Below are positions 18,802 to 26,859 of a DNA stretch of 64,000 nt, one piece after another. The number at the start of each line of letters is the position of its first letter. The first letter of the stretch is position 1. The position numbers were made by a program, and so were the translations under genes. The notes beneath the pieces are model-generated. The model saw only the letters and a list, made by a program, of their open reading frames with translations, searched no databases and was not told the origin of the DNA. The stretch comes from Lacihabitans sp. CCS-44 (lineage in GTDB: Bacteria; Bacteroidota; Bacteroidia; Cytophagales; Spirosomataceae): NCBI RefSeq assembly GCF_024343735.1, contig NZ_RJUE01000056.1, forward strand, positions 62,001 through 126,000. The letters are read 5' to 3'.

Positions 18802-19506
18802 TTATATTTTGGTTGGAATTTCGACGTAGGCATGAATTTTCTGGCAAATAAGTCTCAATGAGCTTTCCAAATCTCCTTCGGCCGTTTTGAATGAATCAGC
18901 GTCAATAGTCAAAGGAGCTCCCAAAACTACCAAAGGTGCTCCGTAGGCTGGGCAAGCAATTGCCTGTTCCAGTGTTAAGCCTCCCACAGCTTGCACGGGT
19001 ACTTTTACGGCATTCACAACTTCTCGCAATTGATCCATTGGACTTGGCATTCTATGTCCTTGGACGGCTATTCCTCTTCTTTCGTCATACCCGATGTGAT
19101 GGATTACAAAATCGCAGCCCAAATCTTCCAACCATTTTGCACCTGCAACCATATCAGGGCAACCCAGATTGTCTCCCATCACTTTTATTCCATAATCCTT
19201 TCCCGCTTGCACCACTACTTTAATAGTCTCCTCGTGTGCACGAGCCATAACCACCACGTGAGTGGCTCCGGCCTTGGCCATCATTTCAGCCTCAAGATAA
19301 CCGCCATCCATAGTTTTTAAATCGGCCACAATCGGAATTCTTGGGAATGCTTCTCGGAGTTTTCTTACACCGTTCAGCCCTTCAGCCAAAATAAGCGGAG
19401 TGCCCGCTTCAAGCCAGTCAACACCAGCTCTTAGAGCCATTGCAGCAGTCTCTAGAGCCTCATCAATATTGGTGAGGTCAAGTGAAATTTGAACGATTGG
19501 TTTCAC
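18802..19506 (-). CDS. HUMPS-family protein (hexulose-6-phosphate synthase / keto-gulonate-6-phosphate decarboxylase type)
   Basis: A 234-residue beta/alpha barrel of the orotidine monophosphate decarboxylase superfamily. The diagnostic D-x-K-x-x-D motif reads ADLKTMDGG, with EAGTPL at the end of strand 1/2 and AVGGLTLEQA in the phosphate-binding region. HPS members condense formaldehyde with ribulose 5-phosphate; KGPDC members decarboxylate 3-keto-L-gulonate 6-phosphate. First gene of the operon, tightly followed by two dehydrogenases and an isomerase. No 6-phospho-3-hexuloisomerase or sugar kinase is next to it, so neither classic pathway is complete here. Confidence 0.85.
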   Translation of the reverse strand: MKPIVQISLDLTNIDEALETAAMALRAGVDWLEAGTPLILAEGLNGVRKLREAFPRIPIVADLKTMDGGYLEAEMMAKAGATHVVVMARAHEETIKVVVQAGKDYGIKVMGDNLGCPDMVAGAKWLEDLGCDFVIHHIGYDERRGIAVQGHRMPSPMDQLREVVNAVKVPVQAVGGLTLEQAIACPAYGAPLVVLGAPLTIDADSFKTAEGDLESSLRLICQKIHAYVEIPTKI

Positions 19507-19819
19507 AGTAAGATTTTAAAGGTTGAATAAATGATTTCAAAACCAAATGATCTAATATTTGGCAAATTGAAAATAACTCAATCTGTAAAAATCGGAAAAG
19601 AAACAAAATTGCAAAATCAACATGTACAATTTCTTCTTTAATAAATACAAAAAGAGACCTTTAAAATTAATAATATTTTTTAATAAATATCAAAAAATAT
19701 TGCATTTGCTTAAGTGGTTAAGCAATGTTTTTAAGAAAAAGGGAAATTGAATAATACTTAGAACCTAGTAAGGTAAAACAAACACTAAATAAAGGAGGCT
19801 GTAAACAAAAAGCGACGAT
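19507..19819. other. 313-bp AT-rich intergenic region, no gene seen
   Basis: It lies upstream of the HUMPS operon and downstream of the respiratory cluster, both on the minus strand. It must hold the promoter of the HUMPS operon. ATTTGCC and ATCATTTGG occur 40-60 bases before the start but do not form a clean -33/-7 pair. No convincing terminator for the respiratory operon was found. Confidence 0.6.
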
Positions 19820-20095
19820 TTACTTTTTATAAATTTCAGACAATCTGTTTTCTAACTCTTGTCGAGCCTTTAGCTCTTTTCTTCCCACCCTAATCCAGAA
19901 AAATATCAAGGCAGCTACCAATATGTATGGGGTAGAAAGTAAATACAAAATACCAAAATTTAAGCCAGTTCCGATAGTACCACGGCCTTCGCTAAGGTTG
20001 CTTTCTACTGTGGCTCTACACATGGCACATTGGCCAAAACTCTCTACTGACAATAGAGAAAGTACGATAAATGTAAATACAAATACTTTTTTCAT
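19820..20095 (-). CDS. Small exported membrane protein with CxxC motif, end of oxidase cluster
   Basis: A 91-residue protein: signal peptide (ending VESFGQ), then CAMCRATVESNLSEG, one transmembrane helix (about residues 47-70), and a charged C-terminal helix. Function unknown. The CAMC pair right after the signal cleavage site and the position at the end of an oxidase operon suggest, without proof, a role in copper or heme delivery. Starts one base after the DUF420 gene. Confidence 0.75.
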   Translation of the reverse strand: MKKVFVFTFIVLSLLSVESFGQCAMCRATVESNLSEGRGTIGTGLNFGILYLLSTPYILVAALIFFWIRVGRKELKARQELENRLSEIYKK

Positions 20096-20096
20096 C

Positions 20097-20627
20097 TCAA
20101 AAACTATAATAAGGCGAAATCATCAAATAAGCCAAAACACCTGTTATGGAAACGTAAAGCCAAATCGGGTAAGCAATTTTTACTACTTTTCTATGCTCTG
20201 TATCCATTCTGTTCCATCCGAAATAATAAGCTCGCAATACAAACGGCAAAACTATCAAAGAGGCACCTATGTGCGTAATCAAATTGAAATAATAGAAATA
20301 TCTTATAAAACCCTGACCACCAAATGGTGTAGACTGATTACTTATATGATAAATTACGTAAAAAACTAAAAACAAACCTCCTAGACCAAATGCCAAAGAC
20401 ATTACAGATTTGTGGGCATTTATATTTCTACCTTTAATAAGTACCAGTCCCAGAATCAACAATATGGCAGTCGCAGAATTGATAATGGCATTTACAAAAG
20501 GTAAATTTTGCGTCCAAGAGCCCAAATCTAACTTAGTCCTTATTCCCAACAAAATAGCCACCACCAAAGGAATTGCTACTGAAATGACATTAATTGTACT
20601 AAACAAACCCTTTTTCTGCACTTTCAC
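20097..20627 (-). CDS. DUF420 family membrane protein
   Basis: A 176-residue protein with about five membrane helices, containing THIGASLIVLPFVLRAYYFGW and HRKVVKIAYPIWLYVSITG with conserved His residues typical of DUF420 proteins. These are nearly always encoded with cytochrome c oxidase genes (CtaM-like role in oxidase assembly is proposed for some). Its ATG overlaps the stop of sco by four bases, so translation is coupled. Confidence 0.85.
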   Translation of the reverse strand: MKVQKKGLFSTINVISVAIPLVVAILLGIRTKLDLGSWTQNLPFVNAIINSATAILLILGLVLIKGRNINAHKSVMSLAFGLGGLFLVFYVIYHISNQSTPFGGQGFIRYFYYFNLITHIGASLIVLPFVLRAYYFGWNRMDTEHRKVVKIAYPIWLYVSITGVLAYLMISPYYSF

Positions 20628-21301
20628 TTATTTTTTAATAAAACCTTTATTTCAACAACCAATCTTTCTATATCAGACTTGTTTGTACCTTCGTAAATAC
20701 CCCTAATATTTCCCTTGGTATCTATAAGTAATAACTTGTCAGAGTGAATAAAAGTTTGGTCAATGTCTACAATATTTTTGTCATAATCAGATGCGTCTGA
20801 TACAGGCAATTTCATACCCTTAATAGCCAAGTCGTAAGTATACTTTTTGTCACCGGTCAAAAATCTCCAATTTTTGTAAATACCTCCCAACTCGTTTGCA
20901 TATTTATTCAAAACTTCAGGCGTGTCATATACAGGATCAACTGTTAATGATAAAATCTGTATAGAATCATTCAATTTGAATGTTTCAGCCACTCTAAGTA
21001 GATTTTTATTGGTGATTGGGCAAATGGTGCCACATCTACTAAAAAAGAAACTTACAACCGTTAATTTCTCTTTATTATATTCAAAACTCTTACTCGATTG
21101 ATCTGTGAATTTAAAATCTGGAATAACAATAAATGTAGTATCTCCATTCACGACTTTAACTTCACCAGAGGCATCTAACTCTGGAAAATAATGTGGCAAA
21201 TCGAATTTATTTTCTCCGAAAACCTTCAAAAAGATAAAAACAAAAACCGGAACACCCAAAACAATGAGGAGTATTCCGGTCTTAATATATTTTTTTAGCA
21301 T
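20624..21301 (-). CDS. SCO1/SenC family copper chaperone for cytochrome oxidase
   Basis: A 225-residue protein with one N-terminal membrane anchor and a thioredoxin-like domain. Copper site: CGTIC (CxxxC) in FFSRCGTICPITN and the distal His in TFIHSDKLLLID. SCO proteins load or reduce the CuA site of oxidase subunit II on the outside of the membrane. It directly follows the subunit IV gene without a gap. Confidence 0.92.
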   Translation of the reverse strand: MLKKYIKTGILLIVLGVPVFVFIFLKVFGENKFDLPHYFPELDASGEVKVVNGDTTFIVIPDFKFTDQSSKSFEYNKEKLTVVSFFFSRCGTICPITNKNLLRVAETFKLNDSIQILSLTVDPVYDTPEVLNKYANELGGIYKNWRFLTGDKKYTYDLAIKGMKLPVSDASDYDKNIVDIDQTFIHSDKLLLIDTKGNIRGIYEGTNKSDIERLVVEIKVLLKNK

Positions 21302-21634
21302 TTATCTAACGCTTCCTATGTAACCACCTTCAAAATAAACCAACGCAGCCAACAGCCAAACTACAAACACAACAGGTATCACTATCGTCCATATCATAGA
21401 CTTCACCTCATGACGTAAGTGCATAAAGTTTCCTACAATGTAGAATGATTTCACGAAAGTTAACAATATAAACAAAGTTATCTTAAGCCACTTCCCGAAA
21501 TTATTATCTGAACTTATTTGAAATGCTATGATAAATTCTACCGCCGTTATGGCCAAAAGAATCCAGAATACTTTCCACAATTCCTTGGTTTGTGGTTTTT
21601 GTCTTTCTGTTGAATTTTCTACTGAATGTCCCAT
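21302..21634 (-). CDS. Cytochrome c oxidase subunit IV (bacterial, CoxD/COX4_pro type)
   Basis: A 110-residue protein with three membrane helices (KVFWILLAITAVEFIIAF; LFILLTFVKSFYIVGNFMHLRHE; IVIPVVFVVWLLAALVYF). The HLRHE after helix 2 and the size are typical of prokaryotic subunit IV. It would pack against the subunit I/III core. Located between subunit III and sco. Confidence 0.88.
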   Translation of the reverse strand: MGHSVENSTERQKPQTKELWKVFWILLAITAVEFIIAFQISSDNNFGKWLKITLFILLTFVKSFYIVGNFMHLRHEVKSMIWTIVIPVVFVVWLLAALVYFEGGYIGSVR

Positions 21635-21656
21635 CTTAAATATCTTTTAAAAAAAT

Positions 21657-22418
21657 TTAAACCAAATAAAAAAACGTAAATACAAACACCCAAACCAAGT
21701 CTACAAAGTGCCAATAAAGACCTACTTTTTCTACCATCTCATAGTGCCCACGTTTCTCATAAACTCCATTTGTGGCGTTATAAAATATCATGATATTCAA
21801 AACTACTCCCGAAAGAACGTGTGTACCGTGAAATCCTGTTATGAAAAAGAAGAAATCTGCAAATGCAGCTGGTCCATATTCATTTTGAACCAAATTTGCT
21901 CCAAAAATCTTTGCTCCATTAGCCAAAGTTAATCCTCCTTCAGAACCATGTATGAAGTGAGCCCATTCCCATGCTTGAGAACCCAAAAACATAAAGCCTC
22001 CAAGAATAGTCCAAAGCATCCATTTTTCCACATCGGCTTTATCTTTTCTATGACCAGCCTCAACGGCTAATACCATAGTAACAGAACTAAATATCAAAAT
22101 GAAAGTCATCAAACCCACAAACACCAAGGGAAGGGATATACCGTGTAAAAAAGGAACTGATTCAAATACCCTCTCTGGAATTGGCCAATATTGCTGTGAC
22201 AATTCAAAAGTCTTATAAGTCATGTCAGGAATGACATCTTTAAAAGTAGGAAAACTGAACCTTACTAGGCCATAAGAGATAAGTAATGCTGAAAAAGTAA
22301 ATGTGTCAGATAACAAGAATATCCACATCATTAACTTTCCATAACCAACTTTCATTGGTTGAGTACCACCTTGCCAAGTAAGATGATCCGGATTCACAGG
22401 AGCATTCGCAACAGCCAT
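21657..22418 (-). CDS. Cytochrome c oxidase subunit III (larger copy)
   Basis: A 253-residue heme-copper oxidase subunit III with about six helices and conserved GFHGTHVLSG and YWHFVDLVWVFVF. It includes a long loop (about residues 50-80) and a SQAWEWAHFI segment. It follows a second, shorter subunit III gene after an 84-bp gap; two subunit III genes in a row are usual in Bacteroidota aa3 clusters. Confidence 0.93.
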   Translation of the reverse strand: MAVANAPVNPDHLTWQGGTQPMKVGYGKLMMWIFLLSDTFTFSALLISYGLVRFSFPTFKDVIPDMTYKTFELSQQYWPIPERVFESVPFLHGISLPLVFVGLMTFILIFSSVTMVLAVEAGHRKDKADVEKWMLWTILGGFMFLGSQAWEWAHFIHGSEGGLTLANGAKIFGANLVQNEYGPAAFADFFFFITGFHGTHVLSGVVLNIMIFYNATNGVYEKRGHYEMVEKVGLYWHFVDLVWVFVFTFFYLV

Positions 22419-22502
22419 AAAAACAAATTAGTTTAAATTATCGAACAAATTTAAAAAATGATTTCGTAAAAGTCTTATAAAAATTGAATCTGCTTGAAAT
22501 TT

Positions 22503-23075
22503 TTATCTAAAAAACACCAAAAACAAAAGCAAATAAACCCAGAGAATATCTAAAAAATGCCAATAAGTGGCACATACCTCTATTCTAATCAGGTTCTTAG
22601 AGTGAATATTCATCTTAAAAGCTTCTAGAAAAGAGAAAAACAAAACTACTAGTCCTGTTATTAAATGAAAACCATGTAATCCTGTCAGTATGTAATAAAA
22701 AGACTCCGCTGGATTACCCTTTAAAAATACGCCTTCTTTCTGCAAAATAGTCCAGCCGAAATATTGCATGATCAGGAAAATAACCCCAGCCACAAATGTT
22801 ACAGAAATATACACCTTAAGACTCCCAAAGTTATCTTTCTGAGCAGCTTTAAAGCCAAGATGCATGAAAACACTGCTTATCAATAAAACGGCTGTGCTGT
22901 AATAAAATATGGTGGGTATTTCAAATTCTGTCCAATTGCCCTCTGCTCTCCTTACCAAATAAGCACTTGTAAAAGCAGCAAAAAACATGATGATTGTAAC
23001 AATAAAAAGCCAAACAATAAACTTCCATTTGTTTACCGTCAATATAGGCTTAGTAATTTCTATATCTTTTTTCAT
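22503..23075 (-). CDS. Cytochrome c oxidase subunit III (shorter copy)
   Basis: A 190-residue subunit III-like protein with five helices, GLHGFHLITGLVVL and CATYWHFLDILWVYLLLF. Its ATG shares one base with the stop of ctaB, so the two are co-translated. Probably either a second structural subunit or the split first half of a six- or seven-helix subunit III. Confidence 0.9.
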   Translation of the reverse strand: MKKDIEITKPILTVNKWKFIVWLFIVTIIMFFAAFTSAYLVRRAEGNWTEFEIPTIFYYSTAVLLISSVFMHLGFKAAQKDNFGSLKVYISVTFVAGVIFLIMQYFGWTILQKEGVFLKGNPAESFYYILTGLHGFHLITGLVVLFFSFLEAFKMNIHSKNLIRIEVCATYWHFLDILWVYLLLFLVFFR

Positions 23076-23941
23076 TAAAATTTATTCATTAAATAAGCTA
23101 TTTGCACAATAGGCAAATACAAAAATGACCCAAACATTAAACCCATCGCTGCTTTCTTCGTTCGTTCTTTCATCAAATAAAGTGTCTGAGCTAGAAACAA
23201 AATGCTACAAAGCATAGCTATCACGGCAGAGTCTATCCTTGTCATTTGCAAATAGTAGGGTACCCAACATAGAGGCAATAAAAACAAAGTATAAATCATT
23301 ATTTGGATAGCCGAGTTTAAATCCTTTCCGCCTTTTGACGGAAGCAATTTAAAGCCAGCTTTTTTATAATCATCATCCAAAACCCAAGCAATCGCCCAAA
23401 AGTGGGGAAACTGCCAAAAAAACTGTATAGCAAACAAAATGCCTGGTTCAAGTCCAAAGTGTCCTGAAGCCGCCACCCAACCAATCATTGGAGGGAAAGC
23501 CCCCGGCAAAGCACCAACCGCAACGGCTATAGGCCCTACCCTTTTCAATGGTGTATAAACAAATCCATAAAGAATCAAAGACAATAACGACAATAAACCA
23601 GCAGAAATATTAAACAAAAAAGCAATGGTACTTAGACCAAAAGCCCCCAAAACAAACCCAAAAAGAGCAGCTTCAGAAATACTCAGTTTACCAGATGGCA
23701 ATGGACGATTTTCAGTCCTAGTCATCAGTTTATCCAGTTCTATCTCTTTTATTTGATTGATAATATTGGCTGCCGCTGTAACGCAAAATGCTGCCAAACC
23801 AAAAATTGCGAGGTAAGAAAAATTTATATCATTGGAAAATAAACTGTATCCAAAACAACTAGAGAAAACAACCGTTAACGATAACCGAAACTTTGTTAAA
23901 TCGAAATATGCTCTTAGTTTTTGAGCGAGAGAAATTTTCAT
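23075..23941 (-). CDS. ctaB: Protoheme IX farnesyltransferase (heme O synthase)
   Basis: A 288-residue UbiA-family prenyltransferase from the ATG at 23941 (MKISLAQKLRAYFDLTK), which begins one base after the ctaA stop; earlier Mets overlap ctaA. The prenyl diphosphate/Mg motif reads INQIKEIELDKLMTRTENRP with RPLPSG following; the second Asp-rich region contains DDDYKKAGFKLLP. It farnesylates heme B to heme O, the first step of heme A synthesis for the oxidase encoded just upstream. Confidence 0.93.
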   Translation of the reverse strand: MKISLAQKLRAYFDLTKFRLSLTVVFSSCFGYSLFSNDINFSYLAIFGLAAFCVTAAANIINQIKEIELDKLMTRTENRPLPSGKLSISEAALFGFVLGAFGLSTIAFLFNISAGLLSLLSLILYGFVYTPLKRVGPIAVAVGALPGAFPPMIGWVAASGHFGLEPGILFAIQFFWQFPHFWAIAWVLDDDYKKAGFKLLPSKGGKDLNSAIQIMIYTLFLLPLCWVPYYLQMTRIDSAVIAMLCSILFLAQTLYLMKERTKKAAMGLMFGSFLYLPIVQIAYLMNKF

Positions 23942-23942
23942 A

Positions 23943-24902
23943 CTACTTTCCATACTGAGCAATTTGAGGTTTAGTAAGGAATAACAACACAAATTGAAAC
24001 GTTAAAACTACTACACCCAAAGTGAGATGAAGTGGCTGTGCAAAAGCCGGGAAACCAAAGAATCTTAATATGGTTCCTGTAAATATACTCAATACAATAA
24101 AAATTAATGTCTTAGTGGAGAAAGAACTTATCATCATGCCTTCAAAACGTCCCTTAATTTTACTGTTTATTAAAAACTGTAAAACCAATATGATTAAACC
24201 AAGCAAAGCATGAAAATTTACTTTCCCAATTACTGAGTCTATCCATAAATGTCGATTATTATATCCTAAAGACTTTTGAGCCAAATCTATTCCTTCTCTG
24301 ATCTGCGTTCCGAAAATCAGTTGTCCTATACTGAGCAATAACACTATAAAAATTAAAAATCTGATGTCTCTGGTGTTATCCAATTCTTTAATAAATCCCT
24401 CTAAAAAATATGTTTTCAGAATAGCAAAAACCAAAATACCCAAAATAAGAACCGCCACTATCATGTGAACGGTAATCAAGCCTGGCAATAATTCTGAAGA
24501 AACTACTTTAGCTCCCAACCAACCTTCAAATAGAACCAAAACAAAAGCCGCAAAACTCAAATGGAAAACAGAACGATTGGAGTTAAAATAAGCTCTATAA
24601 GAAAAGATCAAGGTCAGAAATATAAAAAATCCAACCAAAACACCAAGTAGACGATTAATGTATTCAATCCAAGTTTTCACCACATTGAACTCAACTTCTC
24701 CTTTTAGTTTAGCCCCAAAAATAGTCTGATAATCTACTGGTAGTTGGTCTATAGAGGTAGGTGGAATCCACATTCCGAAGCATTTTGGCCAGTCAGGACA
24801 ACCCATACCTGCTCCAGAAGCTCTCACGAATCCTCCAACAAATATGAGACCTATTACGGCCAAAATTGTCAATAAACCAAATTTTCTAAATAATTGAACC
24901 AC
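23943..24902 (-). CDS. ctaA: COX15/CtaA family heme A synthase
   Basis: A 319-residue, eight-helix protein that oxidises heme O to heme A. Heme-site features: VRASGAGMGCPDWPKCFG near the N-terminus, EYINRLLGVLVG, VHMIVAVLI, and HALLGLIILVLQ plus a final HLTLGVVVL. The start is placed at a GTG at 24902: an in-frame ATG exists at 24950, but its first 13 codons are the coxA terminator hairpin, and family proteins usually begin only a few residues before the F-R-K-F-G segment seen here. ctaB follows after one base. Confidence 0.88.
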   Translation of the reverse strand: MVQLFRKFGLLTILAVIGLIFVGGFVRASGAGMGCPDWPKCFGMWIPPTSIDQLPVDYQTIFGAKLKGEVEFNVVKTWIEYINRLLGVLVGFFIFLTLIFSYRAYFNSNRSVFHLSFAAFVLVLFEGWLGAKVVSSELLPGLITVHMIVAVLILGILVFAILKTYFLEGFIKELDNTRDIRFLIFIVLLLSIGQLIFGTQIREGIDLAQKSLGYNNRHLWIDSVIGKVNFHALLGLIILVLQFLINSKIKGRFEGMMISSFSTKTLIFIVLSIFTGTILRFFGFPAFAQPLHLTLGVVVLTFQFVLLFLTKPQIAQYGK

Positions 24903-24909
24903 TTTATGC

Positions 24910-24947
24910 AAAAAAAGTACAATGAAGAGAATCTCCTCATTGTACTT
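24910..24947 (-). terminator. Intrinsic terminator between coxA and ctaA
   Basis: AAGTACAATGA (24915-24925) and TCATTGTACTT (24937-24947) form a perfect 11-bp stem with an 11-base loop. On the minus strand it is followed by a run of seven T. It begins 19 bases after the coxA stop, so part of the transcripts from actA should end here, leaving a higher level of act/cox structural genes than of the assembly genes downstream. Confidence 0.85.
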
Positions 24948-24965
24948 CATTAAAATATTATTTTC

Positions 24966-26852
24966 TTAATCGTGAAGCGAAGTATCATATTTGATACTGT
25001 TGATTTCTTTCTCTTTAGCCACCAATTCTTCTTCTTCAGGCAAGTTAGACTCTGGAGTAGCTGAATAAGGAACATTCTGAGGAATGAAATCATCAGGAGC
25101 ACCTGGTTTAGAATAATCATAAGGCCATCTGTAAACCGTTGGTATTTCACCAGGCCAGTTTCCATGACCAGGGTTTATAGGAGTAGTCCACTCTAAAGTA
25201 TTCGATTTCCAAGGGTTTTGAGTAGCTTTCTTACCCCAGAAAATAGAATAAATAAAGTTAAAAATAAATACCGCTTGTGCAAATACTGTTATTATAGCCG
25301 CAATTGTTATGAAGGCATTCAAATCCATGTAAGTACTGAATGTCTCAAAGCCAGACCACTGATAATATCTACGTGGAAAACCAGCAATACCAATATAGTG
25401 CATTGGGAAAAAGACCAAATAAACACCTATGAATGTAATCCAGAAGTGAATATAGCCCAAGGCGTTGTTCATCATTCTACCGAACATCTTTGGAAACCAG
25501 TGATAAACACCCGCCAACATACCAAATATAGCCGCAGATCCCATTACCAAGTGAAAGTGTGCTACTACAAAATAAGTATCGTGCAATTGAATGTCTAGAG
25601 CAGAATTACCCAAAATTATACCTGTTAATCCACCCGAAATAAAGAATGAAACCAAACCAATAGCAAACAACATGGCTGGAGTAAAGATGATATTTCCTTT
25701 CCACAAAGTGGTGATGTAGTTAAATCCTTTCACCGCTGAAGGCACTGCTATAATCAATGTCAATAACATAAATACGGAGCCCAAGAATGGGTTCATACCA
25801 GTAATAAACATGTGATGAGCCCAAACGATAAATGCCAAGAACATAATACCCGCCATAGAGAAAATCATAGCTTTATAACCAAAAATCGGCTTTCTCGAGT
25901 TTGTAGCTATAATTTCTGATGTTAAACCCAAAGCTGGTAAAATCACAATATATACCTCCGGATGCCCCAAGAACCAGAACAAATGCTGGAATAAAATTGG
26001 GCTACCGCCTTGGTTAGGCAATGCCTGACCATTAATGTATATATCAGAAAGGTAAAAGCTCGTTCCAAAACTTCTATCAAAAATCAACAACAAAGCAGCA
26101 GATAACAACACAGGGAAAGAAAGAATACCCAAAATAGCTGTAAACGTAAACGCCCAAATAGTTAAAGGCAGTTTGTCCATAGACATACCCTTTGTTCTTA
26201 GGTTTATTACAGTGGTCACATAGTTTATACCACCCAGCAAACTTGAAACTATAAAAAGAGCCATTGAAACCAACCAAAGTGTCATACCATCTCCAGAACC
26301 TGGATTCGCTTGCTTCAAAGCACTAAGGGGAGGGTAAATAACCCAACTACCTCCAGCTGGCCCAGTTTTTACAAACAAAGAAACAAACATGATCACACTT
26401 GAAATAAAGAAAATCCAATATGACAACATGTTCATAAACCCAGACGCCATATCTCTTGCACCAATCTGTAGAGGAATTAAAAAGTTTGAGAATGTTCCAC
26501 TCAAACCGGCAGTCAATACAAAAAAAACCATAATTGTACCATGCATGGTAACTAAGGCAAGGTAAAAATTAGGATCCAATTTACCCAATCCTTTGTCATC
26601 AAGGCTTATCCAATCACCCAAAAAAGGCTTCATCCAAGCCATATCCATTTCTGGAAAACCCAGTTGTAGACGGAAAACCAATGACATCAAAGCACCCAAA
26701 ACAGCCCAAACTATACCTGAAATCAAATATTGTTTTGCTATAACTTTGTGATCTTCAGAAAATATATACTTCCTGATAAATCCCAACTCGTGGTGTTCTT
26801 CGTGAGCATGCTCACTATGTTCGTGTACTTCTACTTGAGAAACAGCTGACAT
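24966..26852 (-). CDS. coxA: Cytochrome c oxidase subunit I (aa3 type)
   Basis: A 628-residue heme-copper oxidase subunit I with 12 core helices. WFLGHPEVYIVILPALG holds the CuB His and the cross-linked Tyr (A-type K-channel Tyr); HHMFITGMNPFL has the two further CuB His; HDTYFVVAHFHLVMG carries heme a and a3 ligands. A His-rich N-terminus (HEHSEHAHEEHHE) precedes helix 1. The C-terminal extension after the last helix is hydrophilic. It reduces oxygen with electrons received from subunit II. Confidence 0.97.
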   Translation of the reverse strand: MSAVSQVEVHEHSEHAHEEHHELGFIRKYIFSEDHKVIAKQYLISGIVWAVLGALMSLVFRLQLGFPEMDMAWMKPFLGDWISLDDKGLGKLDPNFYLALVTMHGTIMVFFVLTAGLSGTFSNFLIPLQIGARDMASGFMNMLSYWIFFISSVIMFVSLFVKTGPAGGSWVIYPPLSALKQANPGSGDGMTLWLVSMALFIVSSLLGGINYVTTVINLRTKGMSMDKLPLTIWAFTFTAILGILSFPVLLSAALLLIFDRSFGTSFYLSDIYINGQALPNQGGSPILFQHLFWFLGHPEVYIVILPALGLTSEIIATNSRKPIFGYKAMIFSMAGIMFLAFIVWAHHMFITGMNPFLGSVFMLLTLIIAVPSAVKGFNYITTLWKGNIIFTPAMLFAIGLVSFFISGGLTGIILGNSALDIQLHDTYFVVAHFHLVMGSAAIFGMLAGVYHWFPKMFGRMMNNALGYIHFWITFIGVYLVFFPMHYIGIAGFPRRYYQWSGFETFSTYMDLNAFITIAAIITVFAQAVFIFNFIYSIFWGKKATQNPWKSNTLEWTTPINPGHGNWPGEIPTVYRWPYDYSKPGAPDDFIPQNVPYSATPESNLPEEEELVAKEKEINSIKYDTSLHD

Positions 26853-26859
26853 ATTTTTA

